Positions 33,225 through 43,303 are shown, counted from the first letter of the stretch. The stretch: DNA of 64,000 nt from UPXZ01 sp047973025 (GCA_047973025.1 JBKEBE010000006.1:8860-72859); one strand, 5' to 3'. The notes: generated by a model not told the origin, from the letters alone. A program made the numbers and translations.

Positions 33225-34439
33225 TCACAGCACGATATTCTCTATATCTTTCCAAAAATCCGGATAGGATTTACTTACCACTTCCGGATTTTTTATTGTC
33301 ATTGGTTGAATGAGGGCTACCGGCGCAAATGCCATCGCCATGCGATGATCTTCATAAGTTTCTATGTTGGGTAATTTCTCGGCCTTACATTTCTCCCCAT
33401 CCCAGGCTAATTCCCCATCAACCGGTTCAGATAGAATATAGCCCAATTTTTTTAGTTCGGTAATAAGTGCCCGAATACGATCTGTTTCCTTTATTTTTAG
33501 GCTTTCTAATCCTACGAAATGAAACGAAATCCCTTTTAAACAACATGTAACTACCACGGTCTGTGCTAAATCGGGGATATTGGTAAAGTCAAATTCGTAA
33601 TGTGTAATTCGCACTTTCCCGTTTGTCGTGAGGATAATTCCTTCCTTTCTAAATTTGGTTTGAATTCCAAAATTTTCAAAAATAGCTACAACTTCACTGT
33701 CGCCTTGCAAACTGTTTTGGTTCAACCCATTCAATCTTATCTGTCCTGCTCCGGCTATAGCCAGTATTTCATACCAATAAGACGATGCCGACCAGTCGCC
33801 CTCTACAACATACGGTATTGGTTGGTAGGTTTGCGGACGAATATCAATTTTACTGCCGTTAAAGTCAACTTTAACGCCGAACTCCCGCATCATACCCTGG
33901 GTCATTTGTATGTACGGTTTGGAGATGATTTTTCCTTTTAGATTGATTTTCAGTCCATCGAGCATACTTGGCGCGATCATCATCAATGCGGAAATATATT
34001 GACTACTGATATCGCCGTTTAAATCGATAGCACCTCCGATAATGGCACTCCCGTATATTTTCAATGGAGGAAATCCGACCTTTTCAAGGTATTCCACCTT
34101 TCCGCCTAACGTATTCAGGGCTTCTACCAGTATTTTTATCGGGCGATTTTTCATTCGCTCGCTTCCGGTAATTGTCCATTCGCCCAGCGTCTTTGCCAAG
34201 AATGCTGTAAGAAATCGCATGGAGGTTCCGGCGGCACCTACGTCAAAATGGGTGCTATTACTTTCAAAAGACTTTACCATTACTCGCGTATCATCACAAT
34301 CCGATAGGTTTTGAATATCGTATGGACTATATGACAAAGCATTCAAAATCAATACTCTATTGCTAATGCTTTTGGATGCGGGTAGCGTAATTGTCAGCTT
34401 AATATTTTCGGGGTCGAGTCGTATCTCTTTTGTATTCAT
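33225..34439 (-). CDS. aroA: 3-phosphoshikimate 1-carboxyvinyltransferase (EPSP synthase)
   Basis: 404-residue enzyme of the shikimate pathway; joins PEP to shikimate-3-phosphate to form EPSP. Motifs: LPASKSISNRVLILNAL (phosphate-binding Lys), GAAGTSMRFLTAF, KIISKPYIQMT, KETDRIRA and YEDHRMAMAFAP. It is slightly shorter than the E. coli enzyme (427 aa), as usual for Bacteroidetes. aroE lies about 2 kb away on the other strand, so the pathway genes are close but not in one operon. Confidence 0.95.
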   Translation of the reverse strand: MNTKEIRLDPENIKLTITLPASKSISNRVLILNALSYSPYDIQNLSDCDDTRVMVKSFESNSTHFDVGAAGTSMRFLTAFLAKTLGEWTITGSERMKNRPIKILVEALNTLGGKVEYLEKVGFPPLKIYGSAIIGGAIDLNGDISSQYISALMMIAPSMLDGLKINLKGKIISKPYIQMTQGMMREFGVKVDFNGSKIDIRPQTYQPIPYVVEGDWSASSYWYEILAIAGAGQIRLNGLNQNSLQGDSEVVAIFENFGIQTKFRKEGIILTTNGKVRITHYEFDFTNIPDLAQTVVVTCCLKGISFHFVGLESLKIKETDRIRALITELKKLGYILSEPVDGELAWDGEKCKAEKLPNIETYEDHRMAMAFAPVALIQPMTIKNPEVVSKSYPDFWKDIENIVL

Positions 34440-34612
34440 TTACTTATTCTTGGATTCCACTTGTAAATACAACTTTAGGCTACCGATAAGTAGTGGCAAT
34501 ACCTATTATTCTTTCAGCGATGTGAGCGAGAATATGTTTCTCTTTCGCTTAGCTGAACGGATAACGATTACGAGCTTTGCTCTTTTTGGTCCGTCCATAG
34601 AAAAAAGTTGCA
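34440..34612. other. Short gene-free stretch upstream of aroA
   Basis: Contains no recognisable promoter of the TAnnTTTG type on the minus strand and no ORF. Together with the transposase remnant it fills the 650-base gap between aroA and the TPR gene. Confidence 0.4.
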
Positions 34613-34783
34613 GATGAGTAAACCTATAACCGAAGCGCAAAGGTATGCAATTTATACGATGTTGCAAATACCGATGAGAATGAAAGCAATAGAGCGGACG
34701 CTATTGGAGTAAATAAAAGTACTGTGAGGGAAATAACGTGTATTTGTGAAGCCGTGCAATGGTAATTACAGTATGGAGTTTGC
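34613..34783 (+). pseudogene. IS30-family transposase N-terminal remnant
   Basis: Frame 1 from the ATG at 34613 reads MSKPITEAQRYAIYTMLQ, the usual HTH start of Bacteroidetes IS30 transposases; a frameshift then leads into AIGVNKSTVREI, and a second into NYSMEFA (34761-34781). The three pieces are collinear with the family N-terminus. The remaining transposase is missing, so this is a short dead fragment. Confidence 0.65.
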
Positions 34784-34920
34784 GTAACCCGTGCACAATA
34801 CATTTGATTTGTCGATAAAAATGAAACAACTCAATCATCTAACTTGACTCGCAAAGAGATGAATTAACAGCATGTTTACTGTTTGCTGACAGGAAAGTCA
34901 GATACCTGCTCATAAAAAAA

Positions 34921-34948
34921 GAGGCTGTCTTCGTTTTGAGACAGCCTC
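34921..34948. terminator. GAGGCTGTCT hairpin
   Basis: Perfect 10-bp stem GAGGCTGTCT/AGACAGCCTC with an 8-nt loop and A7 on the left, T-rich on the right. It could be a terminator or a left-over IS end, since GAGGCTGTC-type ends occur on several Bacteroidales insertion sequences. Confidence 0.5.
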
Positions 34949-35037
34949 GGTTTATTTTCACAAAAAATACACTTCTTACGAATTGTATAACTGATACATC
35001 TAATTCTCGATTGTTCATAATATTTTACCAAACAATC

Positions 35038-35067
35038 TTGCAAACAACAACGAAAATACTACTTTTG
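35038..35067 (+). promoter_or_regulatory. Promoter of TPR protein gene
   Basis: TTG (35038-35040), 19-nt spacer, TACTTTTG (35060-35067), then a short leader to the ATG at 35086. Confidence 0.7.
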
Positions 35068-35085
35068 TAAAAAAAAAGGATTATC

Positions 35086-36474
35086 ATGCGTAATTTCTCT
35101 TTTTTCATAGACGATGAGTCGGGGGAGCTAGTAAAGCGGTATGAAAAATATCTCTCCGGAGATGCTACCGGATACTTTGACGTGGATGAGATGGAGCGTA
35201 TCGTAGAGTACTATTTGTCTTACGGACGGACAAAAGATTCGTTACGGGCAGTAGAATTGGGGAAGAAATTACATCCGGCAAGTGACGGATTGGATATAAA
35301 ACGTGCCAAAATCTATCTCGCGACTGGAGAGACCAACAAAGCTCTAAGGATTCTGACGAGCCTTGTCGAAGATTCCGATCCCGAGATAATTTTTCTAAAA
35401 ATAGAAGCGCTTTCCAAGTTGGAACGTGTACATGAAGCGTTTGAACTTACCGAAGAATTGATTACCGAAACGGATGATGCTGATAAAGACGTAATCTGCA
35501 TCGACTTGGCGATGATTTTTCAGAGTATTGGAGATTTCGATTCTGCGCTCAAGATACTGAAAATAGGGGATGAACATCATCCGAAGAATATTGATTTACT
35601 CTTCGATATGGCGTTTTGTCAGGAGCAAAAATCGCTTTTGGAAGATGCCATGCAGACATACCAAAGAATTATCGATATCGATTCGTATGTCAGCGAAGCC
35701 TGGTTCAATCTGGGTCAGGTTCATTTTCTACGGAGTAATTTCGAAGACGCTATCGAAGCGTTTGACTATGCTTTGGTTATCAACGAGAAAGACAGTTTTG
35801 CATTAATTCAGAAAGCGCATGCGCATTTCCAACTGGGACAATGGCAGGAAGCCATTGATATTTACCTTGAATATGCCGAGGTTATTCCCGATAAATGGCA
35901 GGTTAGGCTTTTTATTGGTGAATGTTACGAGAAAAAAGAAAATTTTCCGAAAGCCCTTTATTACTACAAGCTATCTTACAAGGAGATGTCCGATAATTAC
36001 GAAGCATTAATCGGAATAGCCATTTGTTTGCTCGAGTTGGAGCAGTTTGAAGAAAGTCTGGAATATATCAAAAAAGCACTTGAAATCGGATCGGAAATGC
36101 CGGACGCTTGGGTCTATCTTGCCGAAGCCAAAGTAGGACTTGGAGACTTGAAAAGTGCATTGGAAGCATATCATCAGGCAATCAGCATAGAGCCCAATCA
36201 GCCCGACACCTTGCTCGCAATGGGAAATTTATACATGGACAGTGCCAAATTTCGCTCGGCGCTTAAATATTATGAATTAGCGTACAGCTACGATTCCACC
36301 TTGGAGTTTATTGAGCTTTTTATCTCCGTAGCAAGTTATTATACAGGAGATTATGTGCAAACCGCTCTTTATCTCGAATTGGCAATCCACCGCAATTTAG
36401 ATGCGGCAAAGCTTTTTCTGGAACTTTGTCCGGATGCTCAAACACAATTTCAAACACTTCTTCAAGGAAACTAA
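35086..36474 (+). CDS. Tetratricopeptide repeat protein
   Basis: 462-residue cytosolic protein made of about ten TPR units from residue 40 on, for example ALKILKIGDEHHPKNIDLLFDMA, AWFNLGQVHFLRSNFEDAIEAFDYAL and AWVYLAEAKVGLGDLKSALEAYHQA. No signal peptide or enzymatic domain. It is likely a protein-binding scaffold; this type is conserved next to aroE in Bacteroidales. aroE begins 15 nt after its stop, so both share a transcript. Confidence 0.88.
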   Translation: MRNFSFFIDDESGELVKRYEKYLSGDATGYFDVDEMERIVEYYLSYGRTKDSLRAVELGKKLHPASDGLDIKRAKIYLATGETNKALRILTSLVEDSDPEIIFLKIEALSKLERVHEAFELTEELITETDDADKDVICIDLAMIFQSIGDFDSALKILKIGDEHHPKNIDLLFDMAFCQEQKSLLEDAMQTYQRIIDIDSYVSEAWFNLGQVHFLRSNFEDAIEAFDYALVINEKDSFALIQKAHAHFQLGQWQEAIDIYLEYAEVIPDKWQVRLFIGECYEKKENFPKALYYYKLSYKEMSDNYEALIGIAICLLELEQFEESLEYIKKALEIGSEMPDAWVYLAEAKVGLGDLKSALEAYHQAISIEPNQPDTLLAMGNLYMDSAKFRSALKYYELAYSYDSTLEFIELFISVASYYTGDYVQTALYLELAIHRNLDAAKLFLELCPDAQTQFQTLLQGN

Positions 36475-36489
36475 AAATTGTAGGTATTG

Positions 36490-37230
36490 ATGAAACGATT
36501 TGGGTTAATAGGCTATCCTTTAGGACATTCTTTTTCAAAAAAATATTTTACCGAGAAATTTGCACGCGAAAACACCGATTCCGAATATGAATTATTTGAA
36601 TTACGGTCGATTAATGATTTCCCTGCATTGCTAAGGAGCCACCAACTTACCGGACTGAACGTAACCATTCCCTACAAAGAAAAGGTTATTCCTTTTTTAG
36701 ACGAGCTGGACGAAACGGCAAGAAAGATAGGCGCGGTTAATGTCATTCAATTTATTAAAAATTCCGATTCGCTTATTCTGAAAGGATACAATTCTGATGT
36801 TATAGGCTTCACGCAATCCATTTTACCCCATATAAAACCCGCCCACGAAAAGGCGTTGATACTGGGAACCGGAGGCGCGTCCAAAGCAATTGACTATGCA
36901 TTGCAAAGCATGAATATTCAAACAACGTTTGTCTCGCGTAATCCGACTTTCAATCAACTGTCATACAGTAGATTAGATGAGTTGATATTGGCTAATAATT
37001 TAATCGTTATCAATACATCGCCGGTTGGGATGCATCCACACACCGACGAGTGTCCGCTAATACCGTATGAATATTTGACAACAGAGCATCTATTGTTCGA
37101 TGTGGTATATAATCCGTCAGAGACTTTGTTTATGAAGAAAGGAAAAGAGCGGGGAGCGGTTGTGTTGAACGGGGAAGAAATGCTTGTCGGACAAGCCGAA
37201 GCGGCGTGGCGGATATGGACTAATCCGTAG
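36490..37230 (+). CDS. aroE: Shikimate dehydrogenase
   Basis: 246 residues. It reduces 3-dehydroshikimate to shikimate with NADPH. Motifs: substrate-binding GLIGYPLGHSFSKKYF and NVTIPYKEKV (catalytic Lys in this segment), dinucleotide loop LGTGGASKAIDYAL, and INTSPVGMHPHTDE. It uses the short form typical of Bacteroidetes. The ATG at 36490 is chosen over the TTG one codon earlier. It sits between the TPR gene and rsmE. Confidence 0.95.
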   Translation: MKRFGLIGYPLGHSFSKKYFTEKFARENTDSEYELFELRSINDFPALLRSHQLTGLNVTIPYKEKVIPFLDELDETARKIGAVNVIQFIKNSDSLILKGYNSDVIGFTQSILPHIKPAHEKALILGTGGASKAIDYALQSMNIQTTFVSRNPTFNQLSYSRLDELILANNLIVINTSPVGMHPHTDECPLIPYEYLTTEHLLFDVVYNPSETLFMKKGKERGAVVLNGEEMLVGQAEAAWRIWTNP

Positions 37231-37282
37231 TTTTAGGATTCAGTTGCTTTTCAACATTTAAACCAAACCAACTCCTGATACA

Positions 37283-37981
37283 ATGCAACTTTTTTATGCT
37301 CCCGATATTGCCGTAGAGCAATCTCTTTCTGAAGAAGAAAGCCGGCACGCGGTACGTGTACTACGTGTGAAAGTGAACGATGAAATCAATATCGTGGATG
37401 GGATAGGCGGACTGTACAAAGCTGTAGTAACCAACCCAAATCCAAAACGTTGCGAATTTGAAATTACCGATACAATTCAAAATTTCGCTCGTAAAAATTA
37501 CCGCCTGCACATCGCCATTGCTCCCACAAAAAATATCGAACGGTTTGAATGGTTTGTAGAGAAAAGTACCGAGTTCGGTATTGACGAGATAACACCTATA
37601 CTGTGTCGATATTCGGAAAGAAAGCAACTAAAGGTCGAACGGTTGAAAAAAATAATTATTTCCGCCGCCAAGCAGTCCCTTCAAGCAAATTTTCCAAAAA
37701 TCAATCCGTTAGAAACTTTTGAAGCGTTTCTTTCGCGACAAACCGATCATCCGTGTTTCATCGCGCATTGCTACGAGGGAGCAAAACCCTTATTGTCGAG
37801 CGTGTATCAAATTGGAGACGACTGTACCCTGTTAATTGGTCCCGAAGGCGATTTCAGCCAAGATGAAGTAGAAAGTGCCATTAAGTCCGATTATCAACCG
37901 ATTTCACTCGGGCATAGTCGCTTGCGTACCGAAACTGCCGGAATAGCTGCCTGCCACACGATTGTTATGCTGAATCAGTGA
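37283..37981 (+). CDS. rsmE: 16S rRNA (uracil-1498-N3)-methyltransferase
   Basis: 232-residue SPOUT-class methyltransferase. The N-terminal PUA-like part (1-70, SEEESRHAVRVLRVKVND) contacts RNA. The C-terminal trefoil-knot domain carries the SAM motifs LLIGPEGDFSQDEV and SLGHSRLRTETAG. Length is normal. It follows aroE with a 52-nt gap. Confidence 0.95.
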   Translation: MQLFYAPDIAVEQSLSEEESRHAVRVLRVKVNDEINIVDGIGGLYKAVVTNPNPKRCEFEITDTIQNFARKNYRLHIAIAPTKNIERFEWFVEKSTEFGIDEITPILCRYSERKQLKVERLKKIIISAAKQSLQANFPKINPLETFEAFLSRQTDHPCFIAHCYEGAKPLLSSVYQIGDDCTLLIGPEGDFSQDEVESAIKSDYQPISLGHSRLRTETAGIAACHTIVMLNQ

Positions 37982-38155
37982 TGGTTTCGTTAGGTTCAAT
38001 TTAAGTTCGACTTTATGCTACTTGCAATTTTACCAAGTTCTAAGAATGCCATTTTACAGGGTTTAAAATTAGCTCCCGATTTATTTACAAGTTTAACATT
38101 CTCTAAAATCCCGTTAATTGTTATTAAAAGTGTGTTTTAACATTTGAAATAATCG

Positions 38156-38163
38156 TATTTTTG
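38156..38163 (+). promoter_or_regulatory. -7 box upstream of moxR-bat operon
   Basis: TATTTTTG fits TAnnTTTG, 45 bases before moxR; no properly spaced -33 TTTG. Confidence 0.45.
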
Positions 38164-38208
38164 TAGGCTGAAAAATAATATTTAATTTTCGTAGAATACA
38201 CATTTAAG

Positions 38209-39195
38209 ATGGTGGATATTAAAGAACTTAACGAGCGTATCGAGCGCCAAAGCGCGTTTGTGGATTCCATAACGATGGGTATGGATAAGGTTATCGTAGG
38301 GCAAAAACATCTGGTAGAATCACTTCTAATCGGCTTGCTGTCCGATGGACACGTATTGCTGGAAGGAGTGCCGGGATTAGCCAAAACGTTGGCAATTAAA
38401 ACATTGTCAGACTTGATCAAGGCTGATTTCAGCCGGATTCAGTTCACGCCGGATTTGCTCCCCGCCGATGTGATCGGAACGATGATTTACAGCCAAAAGA
38501 ATGAAGATTTTCACATTCGGAAAGGTCCTGTTTTTGCAAACTTTATCTTGGCAGACGAAATCAACCGTGCGCCCGCAAAAGTGCAAAGTGCGCTACTTGA
38601 AGCCATGCAGGAGCGTCAGGTAACGATCGGCGATAAAACTTATAAATTGGAAGAACCGTTTATGGTGCTTGCCACTCAAAACCCGATTGAACAAGAAGGT
38701 ACATACCCACTTCCCGAAGCCCAGGTGGATCGGTTCATGCTGAAAGTAATCATCGACTATCCCAAGAAAGAAGAAGAAAAACTAATCATTCGGCAAAATC
38801 TGGCTAAAGAACAACCCAAAGTTACGCCATTACTCTCTCCAAAAGACATTGTTGTCGCTCGCGAAATAGTACGAGAAGTATATATCGACGAAAAAATAGA
38901 AAAATACATCATCGATATTGTTTTTGCCACCCGCTATCCACAAGACTATAAGCTGGAAAGCCTGAAAGAAATGATTGCCTTTGGCTCGTCTCCGAGAGCT
39001 TCCATCAATCTGGCACTGGCATCACGCGCGTACGCTTTCATCAAACGCCGCGGTTACGTTATTCCGGAAGATGTTCGCGCCGTGTGTTACGATGTACTTC
39101 GTCATCGTATCGGACTGAGTTATGAAGCGGAAGCTAATAATTTAACTTCCGAAGAAATTATTACCGATATTCTAAATACGGTCGAAGTGCCTTGA
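38209..39195 (+). CDS. moxR: MoxR-type AAA+ ATPase
   Basis: 328-residue chaperone-like ATPase that works with VWA-domain proteins. Walker A is GVPGLAKT (about 45-52), Walker B FILADEINRAPAKVQSALLEAM, sensor region MVLATQNPIEQEGTYPLPEAQVDRF. It is the first gene of the Bacteroidetes aerotolerance (bat) cluster, followed by DUF58, a BatD-like helper and batA-E, all on the same strand. Confidence 0.95.
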   Translation: MVDIKELNERIERQSAFVDSITMGMDKVIVGQKHLVESLLIGLLSDGHVLLEGVPGLAKTLAIKTLSDLIKADFSRIQFTPDLLPADVIGTMIYSQKNEDFHIRKGPVFANFILADEINRAPAKVQSALLEAMQERQVTIGDKTYKLEEPFMVLATQNPIEQEGTYPLPEAQVDRFMLKVIIDYPKKEEEKLIIRQNLAKEQPKVTPLLSPKDIVVAREIVREVYIDEKIEKYIIDIVFATRYPQDYKLESLKEMIAFGSSPRASINLALASRAYAFIKRRGYVIPEDVRAVCYDVLRHRIGLSYEAEANNLTSEEIITDILNTVEVP

Positions 39196-39258
39196 TGTCG
39201 CATTCTTACGTAAACGCACGAAATCAAACGCTTCTAAATTATTGTACGGTACGATTGA

Positions 39259-40125
39259 ATGGAAACCAACGAGCTACTAAAAAAAGTACGAAAAATTGAA
39301 ATAAAGACACGGGGACTTTCGCAAAATATCTTCGCGGGGGAATACCATACCGTTTTTAAAGGTCGGGGGATGACTTTTGCGGAAGTTCGCGAATACCAGT
39401 ACGGAGATGATGTGCGTGCCATTGATTGGAATGTTACCGCCCGATTTGGTCGTCCTTTTATTAAAATTTTTGAAGAAGAGCGGGAATTGACCGTTATTTT
39501 ACTGGTCGATGTGTCCGGAAGTTTGGATTTTGGCACATCCGGTCAATTCAAAAAAGAGATTACAACAGAAGTTGCGGCGACGCTGGCTTTTTCAACCATT
39601 CAAAACAACGATAAAGTAGGAGCCATCTTTTTTTCCGATAAGGTAGAAAAATTTATTCCGCCGAAAAAAGGGCGGAAACATGTGTTGCATATCATTCGAG
39701 AGCTTTTGGTCTTCAAGCCCGGAAGCAATCAAACGGACATTGGAGGAGCCTTGAAATATTTTACCAACGCCATCAAAAAACGCTCAACCGCGTTTATCAT
39801 ATCCGATTTCATGGACAGTGGTTTTGAGCGGACATTGTCCATTGCGAACAACAAGCACGACATAGCGGCTTTGCAGGTTTACGACGTGCGTGAAGGCGAG
39901 CTACCCAATGTAGGGATGATAAAATTAAAAGATGCCGAAACCGGCGAACGTATGTGGATTGATACGTCCGACAAGCGGCTTCGCACATCGTATAAGCATC
40001 AGTGGAACGAACGTCAACTGCAATTGCAGAAGATATTCAAACAATCCGGAGTAGATTCCGTATCGATGAGTACGAAGGATGATTACGTACGCGCGTTGAT
40101 GAAATTATTCAAACTTAGAGGTTGA
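39259..40125 (+). CDS. DUF58 (VWA-like) protein of bat cluster
   Basis: 288 residues without membrane helix. The DUF58 signature is clear (RGMTFAEVREYQYGDDVRAIDWNVTARFGRPFIKIFEEERE), followed by a VWA-like fold with DVSGS (MIDAS) and SDFMDSG. DUF58 proteins accompany MoxR almost everywhere and are thought to be its client. A GTG at 40122 overlapping the stop could start the next frame, but a later ATG is preferred. Confidence 0.92.
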   Translation: METNELLKKVRKIEIKTRGLSQNIFAGEYHTVFKGRGMTFAEVREYQYGDDVRAIDWNVTARFGRPFIKIFEEERELTVILLVDVSGSLDFGTSGQFKKEITTEVAATLAFSTIQNNDKVGAIFFSDKVEKFIPPKKGRKHVLHIIRELLVFKPGSNQTDIGGALKYFTNAIKKRSTAFIISDFMDSGFERTLSIANNKHDIAALQVYDVREGELPNVGMIKLKDAETGERMWIDTSDKRLRTSYKHQWNERQLQLQKIFKQSGVDSVSMSTKDDYVRALMKLFKLRG

Positions 40126-40160
40126 GCGTTTTTGGAAAATTGATTTTTGATTCAGAAAGC

Positions 40161-41108
40161 ATGTTAAAAAAAATTATACTGTTCTTTATCGCTTTATGGC
40201 TGCTAATTGATGGAAATGTGTTGGCGCAATCCGTTTCAGTTACGGCTAAAATTGATTCCGCCCAAATGTGGATTGGCAATCAAACCGATATCGTTTTTGA
40301 TGTAACGCTGCGAAAAGGACAACGGGTACAATTCCCTATCTTTTCAGATACGATTGTCGGAAATTTAGAAATTGTCGAACCGGTAAAAATGGATACTGTC
40401 GCTCTATCGGACGAAAATATGCAAGTTAGTGCCCGCTACAAAGTAACTTCATTTGAAGATTCGTTGGTCTATATCCGGGAATTTCCATTCGTTTCCGGTA
40501 CAGATACTTCTTGGTCGAATTCATTGTCGATACGGGTTATACAGCCTTTCGTAATCGATACCGCGTCCAACACGTTGGCAGATATCAAGCCTGTTTATAA
40601 GCCACCCTTTAACTGGAAGCGCTTTTTTCTACGTGGCTTGTTGTTTTTACTTTTGATAGGGTTGGCTGTATTGTTATTCATCTTAATTAAAAGATTTATT
40701 TCAAAGAAACCGATCGTTGCCATTGAAAAGCCCAAAGTCGTCATTTCGCCATACGATGAAGCCATCAGCCGGTTAGATGCCTTGCGTGATGAAAAAATGT
40801 GGCAAAAAGGCAGAATCAAGGAGTATCATACCGAATTGACAGATATTGTTCGAATCTATATAGAGAAGATGTTCAATATCAACAGCATGGAAATGACTTC
40901 CGATGAGATATTGGAGCATGTCGAATTTTTAAAGGTTGATAAATCCGGTGCTTACGGCGCATTAAGGCAAATGCTCTCGTTGGCGGATCTTGTCAAATTT
41001 GCAAAATGGAATCCATCCCCTTCGGACAATGAACTGAGCCTGATGAATGCCTACTTGTTCGTTAATCAGACGAAGGTGGAGGAAGCAAAACCACTTGAAA
41101 AAAAATAA
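40161..41108 (+). CDS. Membrane protein of bat cluster (BatD/DUF4381-like)
   Basis: 315 residues from the ATG at 40161 (MLKKIILFFIALWLLIDGNVLAQ signal peptide). A beta-rich periplasmic part of about 130 residues is followed by one membrane helix (about 157-177) and a cytosolic helical part (about 195-310, SPYDEAISRLDALRDEKMW, YHTELTDIVRIYIEKMF, TSDEIL). This layout is constant at this place between DUF58 and batA in Bacteroidetes. No enzymatic motif; it is probably a structural partner of the VWA proteins. Confidence 0.8.
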   Translation: MLKKIILFFIALWLLIDGNVLAQSVSVTAKIDSAQMWIGNQTDIVFDVTLRKGQRVQFPIFSDTIVGNLEIVEPVKMDTVALSDENMQVSARYKVTSFEDSLVYIREFPFVSGTDTSWSNSLSIRVIQPFVIDTASNTLADIKPVYKPPFNWKRFFLRGLLFLLLIGLAVLLFILIKRFISKKPIVAIEKPKVVISPYDEAISRLDALRDEKMWQKGRIKEYHTELTDIVRIYIEKMFNINSMEMTSDEILEHVEFLKVDKSGAYGALRQMLSLADLVKFAKWNPSPSDNELSLMNAYLFVNQTKVEEAKPLEKK

Positions 41109-41165
41109 GTAATTAAAACGAAAGAAGCCTATGCGATGAATGCAGATGGCTTACAGCTATAAATA

Positions 41166-42149
41166 ATGACATTTCACAATCCCGAATATCTGTTTTTACT
41201 GCTTTTACTCATCCCCGTAATAGGTTGGTACCTGTGGGAAACACGTAAATCGGATGCCAGCATGCAGATATCATCCGTAGCAAGGCTGAAAGACGCGCCC
41301 CAGACAGCGAGACTCCGGATGCGTCATCTACCCTTTATTTTAAGGCTACTTGCTATCAGCATGTTGATATTGGCTATCGCGCGTCCGCAATCGTCACTCA
41401 ACTGGCGGAAAGAAAACAAGGAAGGGATTGACATTATGATGGCATTGGATATTTCGGGTACGATGATGGCGGAAGATTTACGTCCGAATCGCTTGGAAGC
41501 CGCCAAGAATGTTGCCGTCGATTTTATACAATCTCGCCCAAATGACAATCTCGGTTTAGTGGTTTTTGCCGCCGAAAGTTTTACGCAATGCCCACTCACA
41601 ATTGATCACACAGTACTTATTAATCTGTTTTCAGGTATCCGATACGGCATGATTGAAGATGGAACTGCTATTGGCTTGGGACTTGCCAACGCTGTAACGA
41701 GAATCAAAGAAAGCAAGGCGAAATCCAAAGTCATCATTTTGCTTACTGACGGATCCAACAACCGGGGAGACATTGCCCCGATGACTGCCGCTGAAATCGC
41801 TAAAACATTCGGCATACGGGTATATGCTATCGGAGTAGGTTCGCACGGAATGGTCAGTATGCCTGTTCAAACTCCTTTTGGCGTACGGTTTGAAAAAATG
41901 AAATCGGAGTTTGACGAAGCTACGTTGGAAAAAATAGCTGAAATAACCGGTGGACAATACTTCAGAGCGACCAACAACGCCAAACTTCGTGAAGTTTATC
42001 AGGAAATAGACCAATTGGAAAAAACAAAAATCAGTGTACAGGAATTTAGCAATAAGAGTGAACTTTATTTCATCTTCGCTTTGCTCGCATTCTTGTTGTT
42101 ATTAACAGAAATCTTGGTTAGAAATACTTGGTTGAAAACATTGCCATAG
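41166..42149 (+). CDS. batA: VWA-domain membrane protein BatA
   Basis: 327 residues with an N-terminal helix pair (about 7-22 and 57-75), a VWA domain (about 90-285) and a C-terminal helix (about 302-320). The metal-binding MIDAS motif is complete: DISGTM, Thr in DGTAIGLGL and Asp in LLTDGSNNRGD. Bat proteins in Bacteroides fragilis were linked to oxygen tolerance; the mechanism is unclear. The domain layout is that of an inner-membrane protein with the VWA domain between the helices. Confidence 0.92.
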   Translation: MTFHNPEYLFLLLLLIPVIGWYLWETRKSDASMQISSVARLKDAPQTARLRMRHLPFILRLLAISMLILAIARPQSSLNWRKENKEGIDIMMALDISGTMMAEDLRPNRLEAAKNVAVDFIQSRPNDNLGLVVFAAESFTQCPLTIDHTVLINLFSGIRYGMIEDGTAIGLGLANAVTRIKESKAKSKVIILLTDGSNNRGDIAPMTAAEIAKTFGIRVYAIGVGSHGMVSMPVQTPFGVRFEKMKSEFDEATLEKIAEITGGQYFRATNNAKLREVYQEIDQLEKTKISVQEFSNKSELYFIFALLAFLLLLTEILVRNTWLKTLP

Positions 42150-42233
42150 ATGAGACACGTTTATATTGCATACAATTAAATAGGTATTAAATCAAAATTG
42201 TCTTGAAATTTTCAGACAAACAGTCTAAATAAT

Positions 42234-43265
42234 ATGTTTCGATTTGCTCATCCGGAATACTTACTTTTATTGATACCGGTACTTTTATTAGTAGTGGTTT
42301 TCACGCGTTCGCTATACCTTAAAAAAAAGAATTTAAAACGCTGGGGTGAGTTGAAATTGTTGGAAACATTGATGCCTAATGTGTCTTCAGCCAGACCGAC
42401 GTTCAAATTTTATTTGTTATTGTCAGCGGCAATTCTTCTCGTAATCGTTTTGGCGCAACCCCAATTTGGCGCTAAAGAAGAAAACGTTAAGAAAAAGGGA
42501 ATTGAAGTGATGGTGGCTTTAGATGTCTCCAATTCCATGTTGGCGCAAGACATACAACCAAGCCGTCTGATGAAGGCAAAACAGATTCTCTCACAGTTGA
42601 TTGATCGGATGAGTGACGATAAGGTCGGAATGGTCGTTTTTGCAGGAGACGCTTTCGTCCAGCTTCCGATTACGACCGACTACAACGCCGCGAAACTTTT
42701 CTTGTCTTCCATAAGTACCGAAATGGTTCCATTGCAAGGGACAGCTATTGGTACAGCTATCGATCTTTCCATCAAATCGTTCGGACAAAACAAATCGGAT
42801 GCGGGAAGAGCGATCATTCTCATTACAGATGGCGAAAATCACGAAGACAATGCCGTGGCAGCCGCTAAATTAGCCGCGGATAACGGAATCAAATTGTTTG
42901 TAATCGGTATGGGGACCCCGGAAGGGGCGCCAATTCCGGTTGGTGGAATGGTTAGTTTCAAGAAGGATAGGGGAGGAAATGTGGTGGTATCCAAACTAAA
43001 TGAAGAAATGGCATCCGAAATTGCCCGCGCCGGCAACGGACTCTACGTGCGTGCCGACAATAGTGATGTCGCACTGAAAAATATTAAAAATCAATTAGAT
43101 ACCTTGGCGAAGGCAGAGCTTGAACAAAAAGTTTACGCGCAATACAACGAACAATTTCAATCCTTTGCCATCATCGCACTTATAATTTTAATACTCGAAT
43201 TCTTTGTTTTCGCGCGTAAAAACAAATGGCTGAGTAGGATACGGATTTTTGATGCGAAAAAATAA
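42234..43265 (+). CDS. batB: VWA-domain membrane protein BatB
   Basis: 343 residues, paralogue of the preceding gene with the same plan: helices at about 10-24 and 60-76, a VWA domain with MIDAS residues DVSNSM, GTAIGTAID and ITDGENHED, and a C-terminal helix (about 308-325). The two VWA proteins probably form a membrane complex regulated by MoxR. The batC gene follows 38 nt downstream. Confidence 0.92.
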   Translation: MFRFAHPEYLLLLIPVLLLVVVFTRSLYLKKKNLKRWGELKLLETLMPNVSSARPTFKFYLLLSAAILLVIVLAQPQFGAKEENVKKKGIEVMVALDVSNSMLAQDIQPSRLMKAKQILSQLIDRMSDDKVGMVVFAGDAFVQLPITTDYNAAKLFLSSISTEMVPLQGTAIGTAIDLSIKSFGQNKSDAGRAIILITDGENHEDNAVAAAKLAADNGIKLFVIGMGTPEGAPIPVGGMVSFKKDRGGNVVVSKLNEEMASEIARAGNGLYVRADNSDVALKNIKNQLDTLAKAELEQKVYAQYNEQFQSFAIIALIILILEFFVFARKNKWLSRIRIFDAKK

Positions 43266-43303
43266 CGTTATATTTATATTCAATTGTGAGACTGACTTAC
43301 CCA

